From contig JAKQCX010000030.1 of NCBI GenBank assembly GCA_029558905.1, forward strand, positions 1 to 64,000: a stretch of DNA of 64,000 bases, in the 5' to 3' direction. Numbering within the stretch: position 1 is the stretch's first letter; the number at the start of each line of letters is the position of its first letter. The DNA is from Pseudomonadota bacterium. GTDB taxonomy: Bacteria > Pseudomonadota > Gammaproteobacteria > Burkholderiales > Thiobacillaceae. Under the pieces are notes generated by a model. It searched no databases, was not told where the DNA came from, and was given only the letters and a program-made list of their open reading frames with translations. The position numbers and the translations under genes are program-made. Shown one piece after another: positions 1-7,897 of the stretch.

Positions 1-70
1 CATGACCCTGGAAACCCTCGCCGACCTCGGCGAGAATCCCAACGTCAGCTTGCCCGCGGTCGCAAGCTGA
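1..70 (+). CDS. 3' end of an unidentified protein (partial)
   Basis: An open frame enters from the left edge and stops with TGA at 68-70. It gives about 22 residues ending in LPAVAS. Third codon positions are mostly G or C, as expected for real coding sequence here, and the alternative frames look worse. The fragment is too short to name a family. It may share a transcript with the AraC-type gene 84 bases downstream, but this cannot be tested from this window. Confidence 0.4.
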   Translation, partial: MTLETLADLGENPNVSLPAVAS

Positions 71-153
71 TCGGCTTCCCAACCTTGCCAGAGTCGATGA
101 CCTTCTGATCGCTTCTTACACCACGTCCAGGGACACGATCACAAGGCATCCCT

Positions 154-1140
154 ATGCAGACCTCCCATGAGAATAGCCGTCGCAGCCGCATCGCTGCAAT
201 GCAGGCCGATATTGCACGAATCATCGAACGGCACACCCAAGGCATTGCAGACTGCGGGACCCCTATTCCCGGCCTCACGCTCTTTCGCCGTGAGGCACCA
301 GCGCGCCCCGCCGTCTGCATGGTGGAGCCCAGCATCGTGATGGTGGCGCAGGGCGCCAAGCGCCTGCTGGTGGGCGGTGAGGGGTACGGCTATGACGCCG
401 AGCGCTTCTTGACCACGTCACTCGATCTGCCGGCCAATTCGGAGGTCATCGAGGCATCCGCATCCAAGCCCTGCTTCGGCTTGGGGCTGAGGCTGGACGT
501 CCGCTTGCTGGCCGAACTGATCACCCAGAACCCCGAGATGCCACGGCCTGAGCGATCTCCTCATAGCAGCGTCGGCGTGGGCGAGATCACAGTGGAGTTG
601 CTGGAGCCGCTGTTGCGCTTGGTGCACCTGCTTGACGAACCGGCAGCCATCCCCGTCCTCGCCCCACTGATCCAGCGCGAGATCCACTACAGGCTGCTGG
701 CCACCGACCAGGCGCCACGATTGCGACAGATCGCGTCGATCGGTAGCCAGAGCCACCGCGTCGCGCGGGCGATCGACTGGCTTAAGCTGCACTATGCCGA
801 ACCGCTGCGCATCGAGGACCTGGCAGCCCGGGCGCAGATGAGCGTTTCGGGCCTGCACCACCACTTCCGGCAGCTCACCGGCATGAGTCCGTTGCAGTAC
901 CGGAAGTGGCTGCGGCTGAACGAAGCGCGGCGCCTGATGCTCAGCGAGGGGGCGGACGCCGCGACCGCGGGGTTCAGTGTCGGTTACGAGAGCCCTTCGC
1001 AGTTCAGTCGCGAGTACGCACGGTTGTTCGGCGCCCCGCCGCGGCGGGATGTCGAGGCATTGAGGCCGCAGGGCGGCGTGCCGAACCTGAGAGCCAGCGG
1101 GGCGAAGCAGGGTTCGCAGCTCGCCGCAGTGAGGGCTTGA
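154..1140 (+). CDS. AraC-family transcriptional regulator
   Basis: Predicted DNA-binding activator of 328 residues. The first 200 or so residues resemble the AraC_N (arabinose-binding-like) sensor domain, including the run VEPSIVMVAQGAKR near residue 57. The last 100 residues hold two helix-turn-helix units: a first recognition region around LRIEDLAARAQMS and a second with GYESPSQFSREYARLFG, the usual AraC signature. The C-terminal tail after the second unit is longer than usual and low in complexity. Regulators of this subfamily often control a neighbouring oxidoreductase gene; the truncated gene at the left edge could be such a target, which is inference. An AAGG element lies about ten bases before the ATG. 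Confidence 0.9.
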   Translation: MQTSHENSRRSRIAAMQADIARIIERHTQGIADCGTPIPGLTLFRREAPARPAVCMVEPSIVMVAQGAKRLLVGGEGYGYDAERFLTTSLDLPANSEVIEASASKPCFGLGLRLDVRLLAELITQNPEMPRPERSPHSSVGVGEITVELLEPLLRLVHLLDEPAAIPVLAPLIQREIHYRLLATDQAPRLRQIASIGSQSHRVARAIDWLKLHYAEPLRIEDLAARAQMSVSGLHHHFRQLTGMSPLQYRKWLRLNEARRLMLSEGADAATAGFSVGYESPSQFSREYARLFGAPPRRDVEALRPQGGVPNLRASGAKQGSQLAAVRA

Positions 1141-1430
1141 CGGCACGCAGCCGAACGGCCGTTCCTCGTTGCCGCGTGCTGCGGCGACGTTGGTGTGCTC
1201 GACTGCTGCTCCACGAGTGCGGGCCAACTGCTGTCGACCACATATGCGTAAGGTCATGGACGCAAAAGGCCGCCTGCGTGTGCTCCGGCGAAGAAGTTGG
1301 CGCCGGTTCTGAGAGAACCGAGGGCAAAAGAGAGTCGAACCGGGCGACTTCGGGACGCAGTGCTGCCACGGCGAGGCACACGCAGATCGGCGCCCAACCC
1401 CGCCTGGTGTCGTGGAACCCGGAAATGAAA
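1141..1430. other. Gene-free stretch between the AraC gene and tRNA-Met
   Basis: No convincing coding frame is seen in these 290 bases. The one clear structure is a perfect inverted repeat at 1304-1320 (CGGTTCT, three-base loop, AGAACCG) with no following T-run, so it is not an obvious terminator. The stretch abuts the 3' side of a tRNA gene, a common integration point for islands, but no integrase or attachment duplication is visible in the window. Confidence 0.5.
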
Positions 1431-1456
1431 ACGCCCAACCGATAGAGGTTGGGCGT
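1431..1456 (-). terminator. Rho-independent terminator of tRNA-Met
   Basis: On the minus strand a perfect ten-pair stem (ACGCCCAACC / GGTTGGGCGT) with a six-base loop is followed by a T-rich run (TTTCATTT). It begins eight bases after the encoded CCA end of the tRNA, the expected place for its terminator. Confidence 0.85.
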
Positions 1457-1463
1457 TGAATGG

Positions 1464-1540
1464 TGGTGGTGATGGGCAGAATCGAACTGCCGACCTGCGG
1501 GTTATGAATCCGCCGCTCTAACCGTCTGAGCTACATCACC
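1464..1540 (-). tRNA. tRNA-Met (CAT anticodon)
   Basis: A 77-base cloverleaf on the minus strand starts GGTGATG and ends CATCACC-A-CCA, so the CCA end is encoded. The D arm (GTAGCTCAGACGGTTAGAGC) and T arm (TTCGATTC loop) are standard. The anticodon CAT is at 1504-1506. The seven-pair acceptor stem and first G-C pair fit an elongator methionine tRNA rather than an initiator. A lysidine-modified isoleucine tRNA also has CAT and cannot be fully excluded by eye. The last anticodon-stem pair reads A-C rather than a Watson-Crick pair. Confidence 0.92.
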
Positions 1541-1559
1541 GGCATGAAAATAGCCTCGC

Positions 1560-1588
1560 ATTATGTTTGGCGATACCCGCTATGTCAA
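1560..1588 (-). promoter_or_regulatory. Sigma-70 promoter of tRNA-Met
   Basis: Minus-strand TTGACA (1583-1588) and CATAAT (1560-1565) are separated by exactly 17 bases. The tRNA begins 19 bases after the -10 box. This is a near-consensus housekeeping promoter. Confidence 0.8.
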
Positions 1589-1649
1589 TGAATACAAGGA
1601 GAAATCCACTGCCTGCGGCGTGCATAAAAAAACCTTATGGATACATCAA

Positions 1650-1677
1650 TTGAAATATCCGACTAAATTACTATGGT
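1650..1677 (+). promoter_or_regulatory. Candidate promoter for the ABM-like gene
   Basis: In an AT-rich patch unlike its surroundings, TTGAAA (1650-1655) and TATGGT (1672-1677) are 16 bases apart. They lie about 80 bases before the start of the downstream gene. The match is reasonable but not strong, and the long leader leaves room for a later start site. Confidence 0.35.
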
Positions 1678-1754
1678 AGTAACAGGCGCGAACACATGCG
1701 TCTTTTCTAGCAACGTGTTTATGAGAATGTACTTATTTGGTGAAGGAGCGTGAC

Positions 1755-2210
1755 ATGTCTGAACTGATCCATGGATTCAACAGCGATGGCGTGGTGACCG
1801 TCAACCGCGTGATACTGAAGCCCGAGTACGGTGTCGAGGAATTGGAGTTGCGTGTGGCGGAGTTGTGCGAGAACGTGAAGACCTATCACTCGGATACGGG
1901 TTTCGTGGGTGGGTTCGTGGTGCTCAACTCCGGCCAGATCTCCAATGAGGGTTCTTCCCTGGGCCAGGCCGTGGTGAGCTCCCTGCAGGGCAGGGAGGCG
2001 CTCATCGTTACTTTCTGGCGCTCGTTTGAAGAGCATGAGCGCAGCCATCGATCCGATACCTTCCAGCCGCTGTTCCGTCACGTGCTGGAACTGTGTGAGA
2101 ACGGCAATGAGGAGATCGCCTACCGCATGTTGTGGTCGGGCAAGGCCTATAGCGCCAAGGAGGCACGGGCGGCCAGGAACGCCAAGGAGCGCTATGCCGT
2201 GCCCGTCTGA
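1755..2210 (+). CDS. Small ABM-like (dimeric alpha/beta barrel) protein
   Basis: A 151-residue soluble protein without signal peptide. A region around residues 65-105 (reactive strand VVLNSG, then EALIVTFWRSFEEHERSH and FQPLFRHV) resembles the antibiotic-biosynthesis-monooxygenase ferredoxin-like fold, in which a Trp and spaced His residues on a helix are typical. The family covers heme-degrading monooxygenases and many proteins of unknown role, so no reaction is assigned. The ATG at 1755 is chosen because AAGGAG sits seven bases upstream; an in-frame start 18 bases earlier has no such site. It lies tail to tail with the efflux-like operon on the other strand. Confidence 0.7.
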   Translation: MSELIHGFNSDGVVTVNRVILKPEYGVEELELRVAELCENVKTYHSDTGFVGGFVVLNSGQISNEGSSLGQAVVSSLQGREALIVTFWRSFEEHERSHRSDTFQPLFRHVLELCENGNEEIAYRMLWSGKAYSAKEARAARNAKERYAVPV

Positions 2211-2216
2211 AGGCGC

Positions 2217-2966
2217 TCAGGGCATGCGCAGGGTGACACCCTGTCCGGGCAGGAGGCCGGGCATGCGCGGCACCGGAACCTCGATATGATATTGCGCGTG
2301 CGTCGATGCACTGATGCCCCAGATCTCCGCAGCAATGGTGCGTGCGCCGATGACGATCTCGGCTTTCTGGCCCACGTGAAGCGGCGCGGCCTGGTCCGCT
2401 GACAGGGTGATATGGGCCATGAAGCGGTCAGCCATCGCCAGGGTGAACAGAGGCGTGGGCTGGCAGGAGGTGGCGACTGCCAGTCCGGGCTGGGCCATGC
2501 GGGTCAGAATGACGGCATCGAAAGGCGCCCGCAGTTCGGACTCTTCAAGGCGGCGCCGACTTCGTTCCAGACGCGCCTGGGCGGCGGACAGCTCGGCGCG
2601 CGCGCGGTCGTGCCTGAGCTGGGCAGCGTCCAGTTCGCTCGTGGCAGACACCGTGCGCGCGTAGAGCTCTTTTACCCGTTCCAGGTCCTTGCCTGCGTCC
2701 ACCAGTTCCTGGGTCGCGCGTTCCACGTCGGCGCGCGCCTCGGATACGTTCGTTCTGAACAGGGTCGGGTTCAGCGTGGCGAGGAGCTCGCCCTTGGTTA
2801 CGCGCTGCCCAGGCACGACGGCCACGCTTTCCACCACCCCTGGAACCGGCATGGCCACGTCCACCCGGGATGCCCAGTCCAGCGTGCCGGGATATTCGGC
2901 GGCCGATGCGGTGACGGTGCCGGCGAGCAGTAGGAAGACAGTGCGGCGCATGCGCATGGCATTCAT
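2217..2966 (-). CDS. Periplasmic adaptor (membrane-fusion) protein, HlyD/RND type
   Basis: A 249-residue secreted adaptor that would link an inner-membrane pump to a TolC-like channel. It has a signal peptide ending near SAAE, a first lipoyl half (PVPGVVESVAVVPGQRVTKG), a coiled-coil hairpin of roughly 80 residues rich in Ala, Glu and Arg, and a second lipoyl half (LRAPFDAVILTRMAQPG), followed by a short beta-barrel region. It is short for the family, because the C-terminal membrane-proximal domain is reduced. Its ATG overlaps the stop of the TolC-like gene by four bases, so the two are translationally coupled. No pump gene follows. Confidence 0.85.
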   Translation of the reverse strand: MNAMRMRRTVFLLLAGTVTASAAEYPGTLDWASRVDVAMPVPGVVESVAVVPGQRVTKGELLATLNPTLFRTNVSEARADVERATQELVDAGKDLERVKELYARTVSATSELDAAQLRHDRARAELSAAQARLERSRRRLEESELRAPFDAVILTRMAQPGLAVATSCQPTPLFTLAMADRFMAHITLSADQAAPLHVGQKAEIVIGARTIAAEIWGISASTHAQYHIEVPVPRMPGLLPGQGVTLRMP

Positions 2967-4261
2967 GGTTTGTTCTTCGGGTCGACGTTGGCGAAGGGTG
3001 TGCCCAGCAGGGCTTCCAGACGCGCCCAGGCCAGGGCCAGGCGGTATTCCGTGGCGCGTTGCCGCAGACGTGCCATCTGGCTCTCGGCCATGCTGGCGCC
3101 AAGGTTGGCCTTGCGCTCCATTTCGTATTCCGCCTGGGCCTTTTCCAGGGCCATGTCGCGGAAACGTACTTGTGTGAGTGCGCTATGCCGCTCGCCCGCC
3201 TGCAGATACCGGATTTCCTCATACAGGGAGGTCAGGGCTTCGCGCAGTTGCATGTCGAGTTTTTCCTGTTGCACGCGCAGCGCGGTGATGCGTGCCTGCT
3301 CACGCGCCAGCTTGGCCTCGGTGCGCTCTGCCTGCCACAGGGGCATGACAAAATTCAGGCCAAGGCGTGCTTCATCCCGGGAGTTGCTCTCCCGGCTCCA
3401 GGCCGCGGCCTGGGCCACGAGTTCCAGCGTGGGCCGACTCTCCGCGCGCACGGCCTCGCGTCGCGCCTGGGCGGCCGTCCATTGACGTGTATGCGCCAGC
3501 AGATTGGGATTGTGGCTGCGTGCGTGCCGCAGCAGTACATCGAGGTCGGGCAGCTGGCGATCATTCTCGGGCAGGTCCGGATCGACCAGGGCTTCCGTCA
3601 ACGGCGAGTCCCGGTTGAGGGCCACCGCCAGGCGCACACGTGACTCGCGCAGCTTGCGCAGGGTGTCGTCGCGTCGCGCACGCTGTTCCTGGTACCGGCT
3701 TTCCAGCTCCTGCAGGCGCCACTGTGGGATCTGCCCCAGGGCATGGCGCTCCTTGTGGTTGTCCCAGTCCACATAGGAGACCGCCAGAAACTCCATGTCG
3801 GCGTTGTACTGCATATCGGTCAGGAGCACATCGAAGTAGCGTGCCATCAGGGCCAGGCGGCGCTGCGCCCGTGTATCCATGACCCGCAGCCCGCGCGCGC
3901 GTGATTCTTCCCGCGCGGCCTCGCGGCTGGCCTTGGCCAGGCCTCCGTCCAGGAGACTCTTGCGCGCCACCAGGCGGGCCTGATGATCCGGATGGAAACG
4001 ATCCTGGAAGAGGGGATTGCGGCCCGTGGCCAGGGCGCCCTCAAGGGAGACCTGGAAGTCGTCCAGGCTGTCCGCCAGTCTTTCCTCGGCCTGGCTGAGT
4101 GCCTCCTGGGCAAGCGCCAGATCCAGGTCGGGATGCGCGGCATCCGCCTGGGACAGTACGGCCGCGAGGGTCAGGGTGGGCGTATCCGTGGCTTGCGCCG
4201 GGCCCAGGCAGCAGACCAACCACACCAATCCGAGGGATGCCCTGGCCTGTCGTCTGTTCAC
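2963..4261 (-). CDS. TolC-like outer-membrane efflux protein
   Basis: A 432-residue outer-membrane factor starting at GTG, with a signal peptide (SLGLVWLVCCLGPAQA) and the internal duplication of long amphipathic helices typical of the OEP family. Both halves show the recurrent pattern of A/R/E/L-rich helices, for example AQARREAVRAESRPTLEL in the second half. It likely forms the trimeric channel for the adjacent adaptor. The GTG start overlaps the stop of the preceding thioredoxin-fold gene (GTGA). The substrate is unknown; linkage to two periplasmic thioredoxin-fold proteins suggests a thiol or sulfur-related cargo, which is inference. Confidence 0.88.
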   Translation of the reverse strand: MNRRQARASLGLVWLVCCLGPAQATDTPTLTLAAVLSQADAAHPDLDLALAQEALSQAEERLADSLDDFQVSLEGALATGRNPLFQDRFHPDHQARLVARKSLLDGGLAKASREAAREESRARGLRVMDTRAQRRLALMARYFDVLLTDMQYNADMEFLAVSYVDWDNHKERHALGQIPQWRLQELESRYQEQRARRDDTLRKLRESRVRLAVALNRDSPLTEALVDPDLPENDRQLPDLDVLLRHARSHNPNLLAHTRQWTAAQARREAVRAESRPTLELVAQAAAWSRESNSRDEARLGLNFVMPLWQAERTEAKLAREQARITALRVQQEKLDMQLREALTSLYEEIRYLQAGERHSALTQVRFRDMALEKAQAEYEMERKANLGASMAESQMARLRQRATEYRLALAWARLEALLGTPFANVDPKNKP

Positions 4262-4770
4262 GGCCCGGCTTGCTGGCGCTTGAAGACGTTGAAGGGCATG
4301 CCGCGGTACACGCCGTCCACCACATACCGACCCAGGAGCAGAAACTCGTCGGGGCTTCTCGCGGCCCCCGTGAAGCGGGTCATGACCTTGCCATCCAGGT
4401 CGAAGAACACGAATGTGGGCGTGGCGCGTGCCCGGTGCTCCAGGGCGAAGGCCTTTTCGGTGGTGTGCTTGCCCTGGAAATCCACCATGGCGGTATCACC
4501 CTTCACATCCAAGGCGTAGGTGAGGAAGTGCCGGCGGTACCAGTCCTGCACCTGTGACTGGTTCAGCACCGTGTTCTTCATGCGGTGACAGAATGGGCAT
4601 TCGTCCATTTCGAACATGATGAGGATGCCGGTCTTGCCTTCCTGTCTGGCCACGGCCAGCTCCTCCTGGAAGTCGTCCAGCTTGGGCATGAAGAAGTGGG
4701 TCTCGGGATTACGCACCTCCGCGTGCGCCGAAAGGATGCAGAAGGAAAGCAGCAGCAGCAGCCAGCGCAT
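4258..4770 (-). CDS. SoxW-like periplasmic thioredoxin-fold protein
   Basis: A 170-residue secreted protein with a signal peptide (MRWLLLLLSFCILSAHA). The redox motif C-P-F-C is at residues 58-61 (ECPFCHRM), and a cis-proline loop follows in ATPTFVFFD. The layout matches the SoxW/thioredoxin_7 group that reduces partner thiols in the periplasm of sulfur-oxidising bacteria. The start at 4770 has GAGG nine bases upstream; an in-frame ATG at 4785, overlapping the upstream stop as ATGA, is the alternative. Coupled to the TlpA-like gene before it and the TolC-like gene after it. Confidence 0.82.
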   Translation of the reverse strand: MRWLLLLLSFCILSAHAEVRNPETHFFMPKLDDFQEELAVARQEGKTGILIMFEMDECPFCHRMKNTVLNQSQVQDWYRRHFLTYALDVKGDTAMVDFQGKHTTEKAFALEHRARATPTFVFFDLDGKVMTRFTGAARSPDEFLLLGRYVVDGVYRGMPFNVFKRQQAGP

Positions 4771-4781
4771 GGGCTCGGCCC

Positions 4782-5231
4782 TCATTTCTTGTTGTGGATG
4801 TAGCTTTCCACCGCCCGGCGTGTCACTGCGCCGACGTTGTAGGCCACCAACTTGCCCTGGGGGTTATAGAGGTAGGTGGTGGGCAAACCGGTCAGTGTGC
4901 CGATCTGCGCGACTGCCTTGCCGTCGCCCAGAATGATGGGATAGGTCACCATCATCTGGTCAGCGAATTGCAGGACAGTCTTGGGATCCCGGTAATCCAT
5001 GGCGATGCCCAGCACCACCAGATTGTTCTTCTTGTTTTCGTGCAGGGCGACGAGATCGGGAATTTCCTCCAGACAGGGTGGGCACCATGTGGCCCAGAAA
5101 TTCACCAGCACCCATTTGCCCTTGTATTGGGACAGGCTGTGCATCCTGCCCTTGCTGTCCAGCAGATTGAAGGCGTGCGCGCCGGAAGCCCACAGCAAGA
5201 CGCAGAGAAGGAACGCGATCAGTCGGCGCAT
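4782..5231 (-). CDS. TlpA-like thiol:disulfide oxidoreductase
   Basis: A 149-residue secreted thioredoxin-fold protein with a signal peptide ending near residue 20 (SGAHA). The active site WCPPC has cysteines at 50 and 53, and the cis-proline segment is GLPTTYLYN. This is the TlpA/ResA pattern for a periplasmic reductant. It is the first gene of a four-gene minus-strand unit. The ATG at 5231 is preferred over longer upstream starts because the signal peptide begins here and a GAGG element lies upstream. Confidence 0.88.
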   Translation of the reverse strand: MRRLIAFLLCVLLWASGAHAFNLLDSKGRMHSLSQYKGKWVLVNFWATWCPPCLEEIPDLVALHENKKNNLVVLGIAMDYRDPKTVLQFADQMMVTYPIILGDGKAVAQIGTLTGLPTTYLYNPQGKLVAYNVGAVTRRAVESYIHNKK

Positions 5232-5446
5232 GGCTGAAGATACCTCGTTGAACGACCAGGTGACCAGTATGCCTCCGTCTTGCCGGGCAGGTTCGGATTT
5301 TGAATGCGGGCCGGGGAATCCGGCATGGGCAAATCGTCCCAACCGTCGCCCGCGCCATGGTGCCGTCCGTGACATGAGGACTCGCGGCGGTCAGGTGCTG
5401 CGATTAGAATGAGCCGGTACTCGATGGAGCCAATGCGGAGCAGCTC

Positions 5447-7030
5447 ATGCAGCCCAGATACGTCCTCCCCGCCCGGGAGCCGGGACGCAATATAAGCCTG
5501 GACACGAAACCCAAACAAGTCGACGCCTGGCTGGGCAATCTGCCCCTTTCCAATCCCGTGGAAGCCGCGGAGGCACTGGCAGACTATCTGGCCACCCTGA
5601 ACAGCATCGAGGTCTCGCATGACGCCCGCGTCAAGATCATGGATCGGCTGGGCACCGTGCTGGAGGACATCGTCGCCAGCCTGTATGAACAGTACGGCAC
5701 GGTTGCGCTGCCCCTGCCGCCCAAGCAGCAGCGCAGCGCCGAGCTGGCCCAGCGCTTGCTGATGGAACTGGCCATGGCCTACAAGATCCTGTTGCAGGAA
5801 TGGCTGAAGCGGCGTTTCCATCTCTTTGGCGGCAATCCGGTACCCCTGTATCTGCAACGCATCCTGCTGGCACTGCAGGCCGTGGCGGAGGTGAGCTACG
5901 AGACCCATCAGCCGACACCGGAGGGCATCTGGTTCGATCTGCATCAGACCTATAACTTCGCCTTGCGCAGTGGCCTCGAGAATGTGATCCCGGAGGGCAG
6001 CAAGATGTTGTCTCTGGAGCAGATCTACAAGGCCACCCTGCTCATGGCCCTGGCCGATCCCTATCATCTGCCCCAGGCGGAGCTCCCCTGGGTGCGGGAT
6101 ATCATCGCGCGCTTTTCCAACCTGACCAGCGTCGTACCGGCCGAGGAAGGCACGAAGGGGCAGGCCGGTTTGTTCGTGGTGGACGTGGGCATGGACAGCA
6201 CGCCCAAGCCGCTGGCACGGGAAGCCCATCCCATGAACCCGCGCTGGGACCTGATCCTCAACGTTGCGGGCTTGGTCAAGCACCTGACCTTGCTGAGCAA
6301 CCACCTGCGCAATCCAAATGACCGAACCAAGCTGGGCCTGCCGGAGGCGGCCATCGATCCGGCCTACGCCTCCATGTTGAAGCGACTGCGGATCAATTGG
6401 GGGACCACCGTGCAGCGTCAGTTCCAGCGCAGGCGCCATCAGCAGGGCAAGGAGGTGGAGGTATGCATCGGCTTCCGGGCGATGCACCGCCTGCTGTCGC
6501 CCACGGGTTCTGGGGACACCATCCACTACGGCATCGTCGACAACGACCCGACCCCCGTGGTGGTGAAATGCAAGACCCTGAATGACAGCATGGGCGGTCT
6601 GGCCTTGAGCAAGGCCAAGGCCAATGCCATGCAGATGCGTGTCGGCGAGATTGCAGGCATACGCCAGGACAATGGCAACTGGGGTTTGGGCATCGTGCGC
6701 TGGTTCCGAATTCCGCAGAAGGGGGAAGTGGCCTTTGGTATCCAGCTGCTGGCACCCCAGGCCATGGCGGTGCATTTGCGGCGCAAGGATACCGGTCGAC
6801 AGTGGTCAGGTCTCATGCTGCAACCCAGCAGCGTGAGCAAGCAGCCTCCCATGCTGGCGGCCCTGCCCGGCTGCTTTGGCCCTGGCCTGGAAGTGGAAGT
6901 GCGTACCCCTCAAGGGACGGCTTTGATCATGCACCTGGACAAGAGGCTGGAATCCTCGCCCAGCCTGGATCTGCTGCGCTTTGACCCGGAGCGGGCTCCG
7001 ACACCCACACCGCTTGAAGCCGACGTCTAA
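5447..7030 (+). CDS. PilZ-like, probable cyclic-di-GMP-binding protein
   Basis: A 527-residue cytoplasmic protein without signal peptide or membrane segment. Residues from about 315 to 470 fit a PilZ domain: an arginine cluster (RQFQRRR) precedes a beta strand, and N-x-S-x-x-G is present as NDSMGG starting at Asn379, followed by a strand pattern ending VAFGIQLL. The first 300 residues are helical and resemble nothing I can name. PilZ domains bind cyclic-di-GMP; here the arginine part is less standard, so binding is probable rather than certain. GGAG lies about eight bases before the ATG. The stop codon overlaps that of motD on the other strand by four bases. It is divergent from the TlpA-like operon. 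Confidence 0.7.
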   Translation: MQPRYVLPAREPGRNISLDTKPKQVDAWLGNLPLSNPVEAAEALADYLATLNSIEVSHDARVKIMDRLGTVLEDIVASLYEQYGTVALPLPPKQQRSAELAQRLLMELAMAYKILLQEWLKRRFHLFGGNPVPLYLQRILLALQAVAEVSYETHQPTPEGIWFDLHQTYNFALRSGLENVIPEGSKMLSLEQIYKATLLMALADPYHLPQAELPWVRDIIARFSNLTSVVPAEEGTKGQAGLFVVDVGMDSTPKPLAREAHPMNPRWDLILNVAGLVKHLTLLSNHLRNPNDRTKLGLPEAAIDPAYASMLKRLRINWGTTVQRQFQRRRHQQGKEVEVCIGFRAMHRLLSPTGSGDTIHYGIVDNDPTPVVVKCKTLNDSMGGLALSKAKANAMQMRVGEIAGIRQDNGNWGLGIVRWFRIPQKGEVAFGIQLLAPQAMAVHLRRKDTGRQWSGLMLQPSSVSKQPPMLAALPGCFGPGLEVEVRTPQGTALIMHLDKRLESSPSLDLLRFDPERAPTPTPLEADV

Positions 7031-7857
7031 CGGGCGGCCGGGGGCGCGAGGGTGGTGGGCGAGGCTGGCAGGTGCTCATCCAGAGACAGCTCGCGGGTCG
7101 GCCCCTGGGTTTCGTTGAGAATGAGCACGTTCACCCGTCGGTTGCGGGTACGGCCTTCCGCCGTGGTGTTGACATCCAGGGGGCGGTTGTCCGCGTAGCC
7201 GATGGCCACCATGCGCCCGGCTGGTACCCCCATTTCGGTGAACAGTCGCACCACACTGCCCGCACGCGCCGAGGACAGTTCCCAGTTGGAAGGATAGATC
7301 GCGCTGTTGATGGGCACGTTGTCCGTATGGCCCTCCACCTGGATGGGATTGTCCGTGGCGGACAGCACGCGCGCCACGGCGGCGAGTGTTTTCACCGATT
7401 TGGGCTGCAGCACCGCATCGCCGCTGTTGAACAGCGTGCTGGCATTGATCTCCACGGTTACCCCCCGGGGAGACTGGGTGACCCGGACCTGGCCGCTCTT
7501 GATGAGGGGTTGCATGACCTCCAGCACGTTCCTGGCCACCTTGCGCATCTTCGCGGCGGCGGCCTTGTGCTCCGGTGTTTCGCTTGGCGGCTGGGTCATG
7601 GATTTGCCGATGGGTCGCCCCGAACCTTCCATGATCTCGGGGTATCGGGCGCGCATCTCGATCATTTTCTGCGATGTGGGCGGCTGCTGGAAGGCGCTGA
7701 CCAGTGAGTTCGAAAGCACGCGGTATTTGCCTTCGTTGATCGAAGAGATCGCGTACATCACCACGAAGAAGGCAAACAGCAGGGTGATGAAGTCCGCGTA
7801 GGAAACCAGCCAGCGTTCATGATTCTCGTGTTCCGTGGGAATCTTCTTGCGTGCCAT
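7027..7857 (-). CDS. motD: Flagellar stator protein MotD (MotB family)
   Basis: A 276-residue stator B subunit. One membrane helix follows the cytoplasmic N-terminus, and the proton-carrying aspartate is Asp22 in SYADFITLLFAF. The C-terminal OmpA-like peptidoglycan-binding domain includes VEGHTDNVPI and the NRRVNVLI end. Length and the gene pair fit MotD of the MotCD stators of Pseudomonas-type flagella rather than PomB. The ATG at 7857 is where homology begins. It lies 40 bases after motC. The final residues after NRRVNVLI form a short proline-rich tail. Confidence 0.92.
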   Translation of the reverse strand: MARKKIPTEHENHERWLVSYADFITLLFAFFVVMYAISSINEGKYRVLSNSLVSAFQQPPTSQKMIEMRARYPEIMEGSGRPIGKSMTQPPSETPEHKAAAAKMRKVARNVLEVMQPLIKSGQVRVTQSPRGVTVEINASTLFNSGDAVLQPKSVKTLAAVARVLSATDNPIQVEGHTDNVPINSAIYPSNWELSSARAGSVVRLFTEMGVPAGRMVAIGYADNRPLDVNTTAEGRTRNRRVNVLILNETQGPTRELSLDEHLPASPTTLAPPAAR

Positions 7858-7897
7858 GGCGAGCCTCACGTGCGCGCGCTGCCTGGATGCGTGGCCA

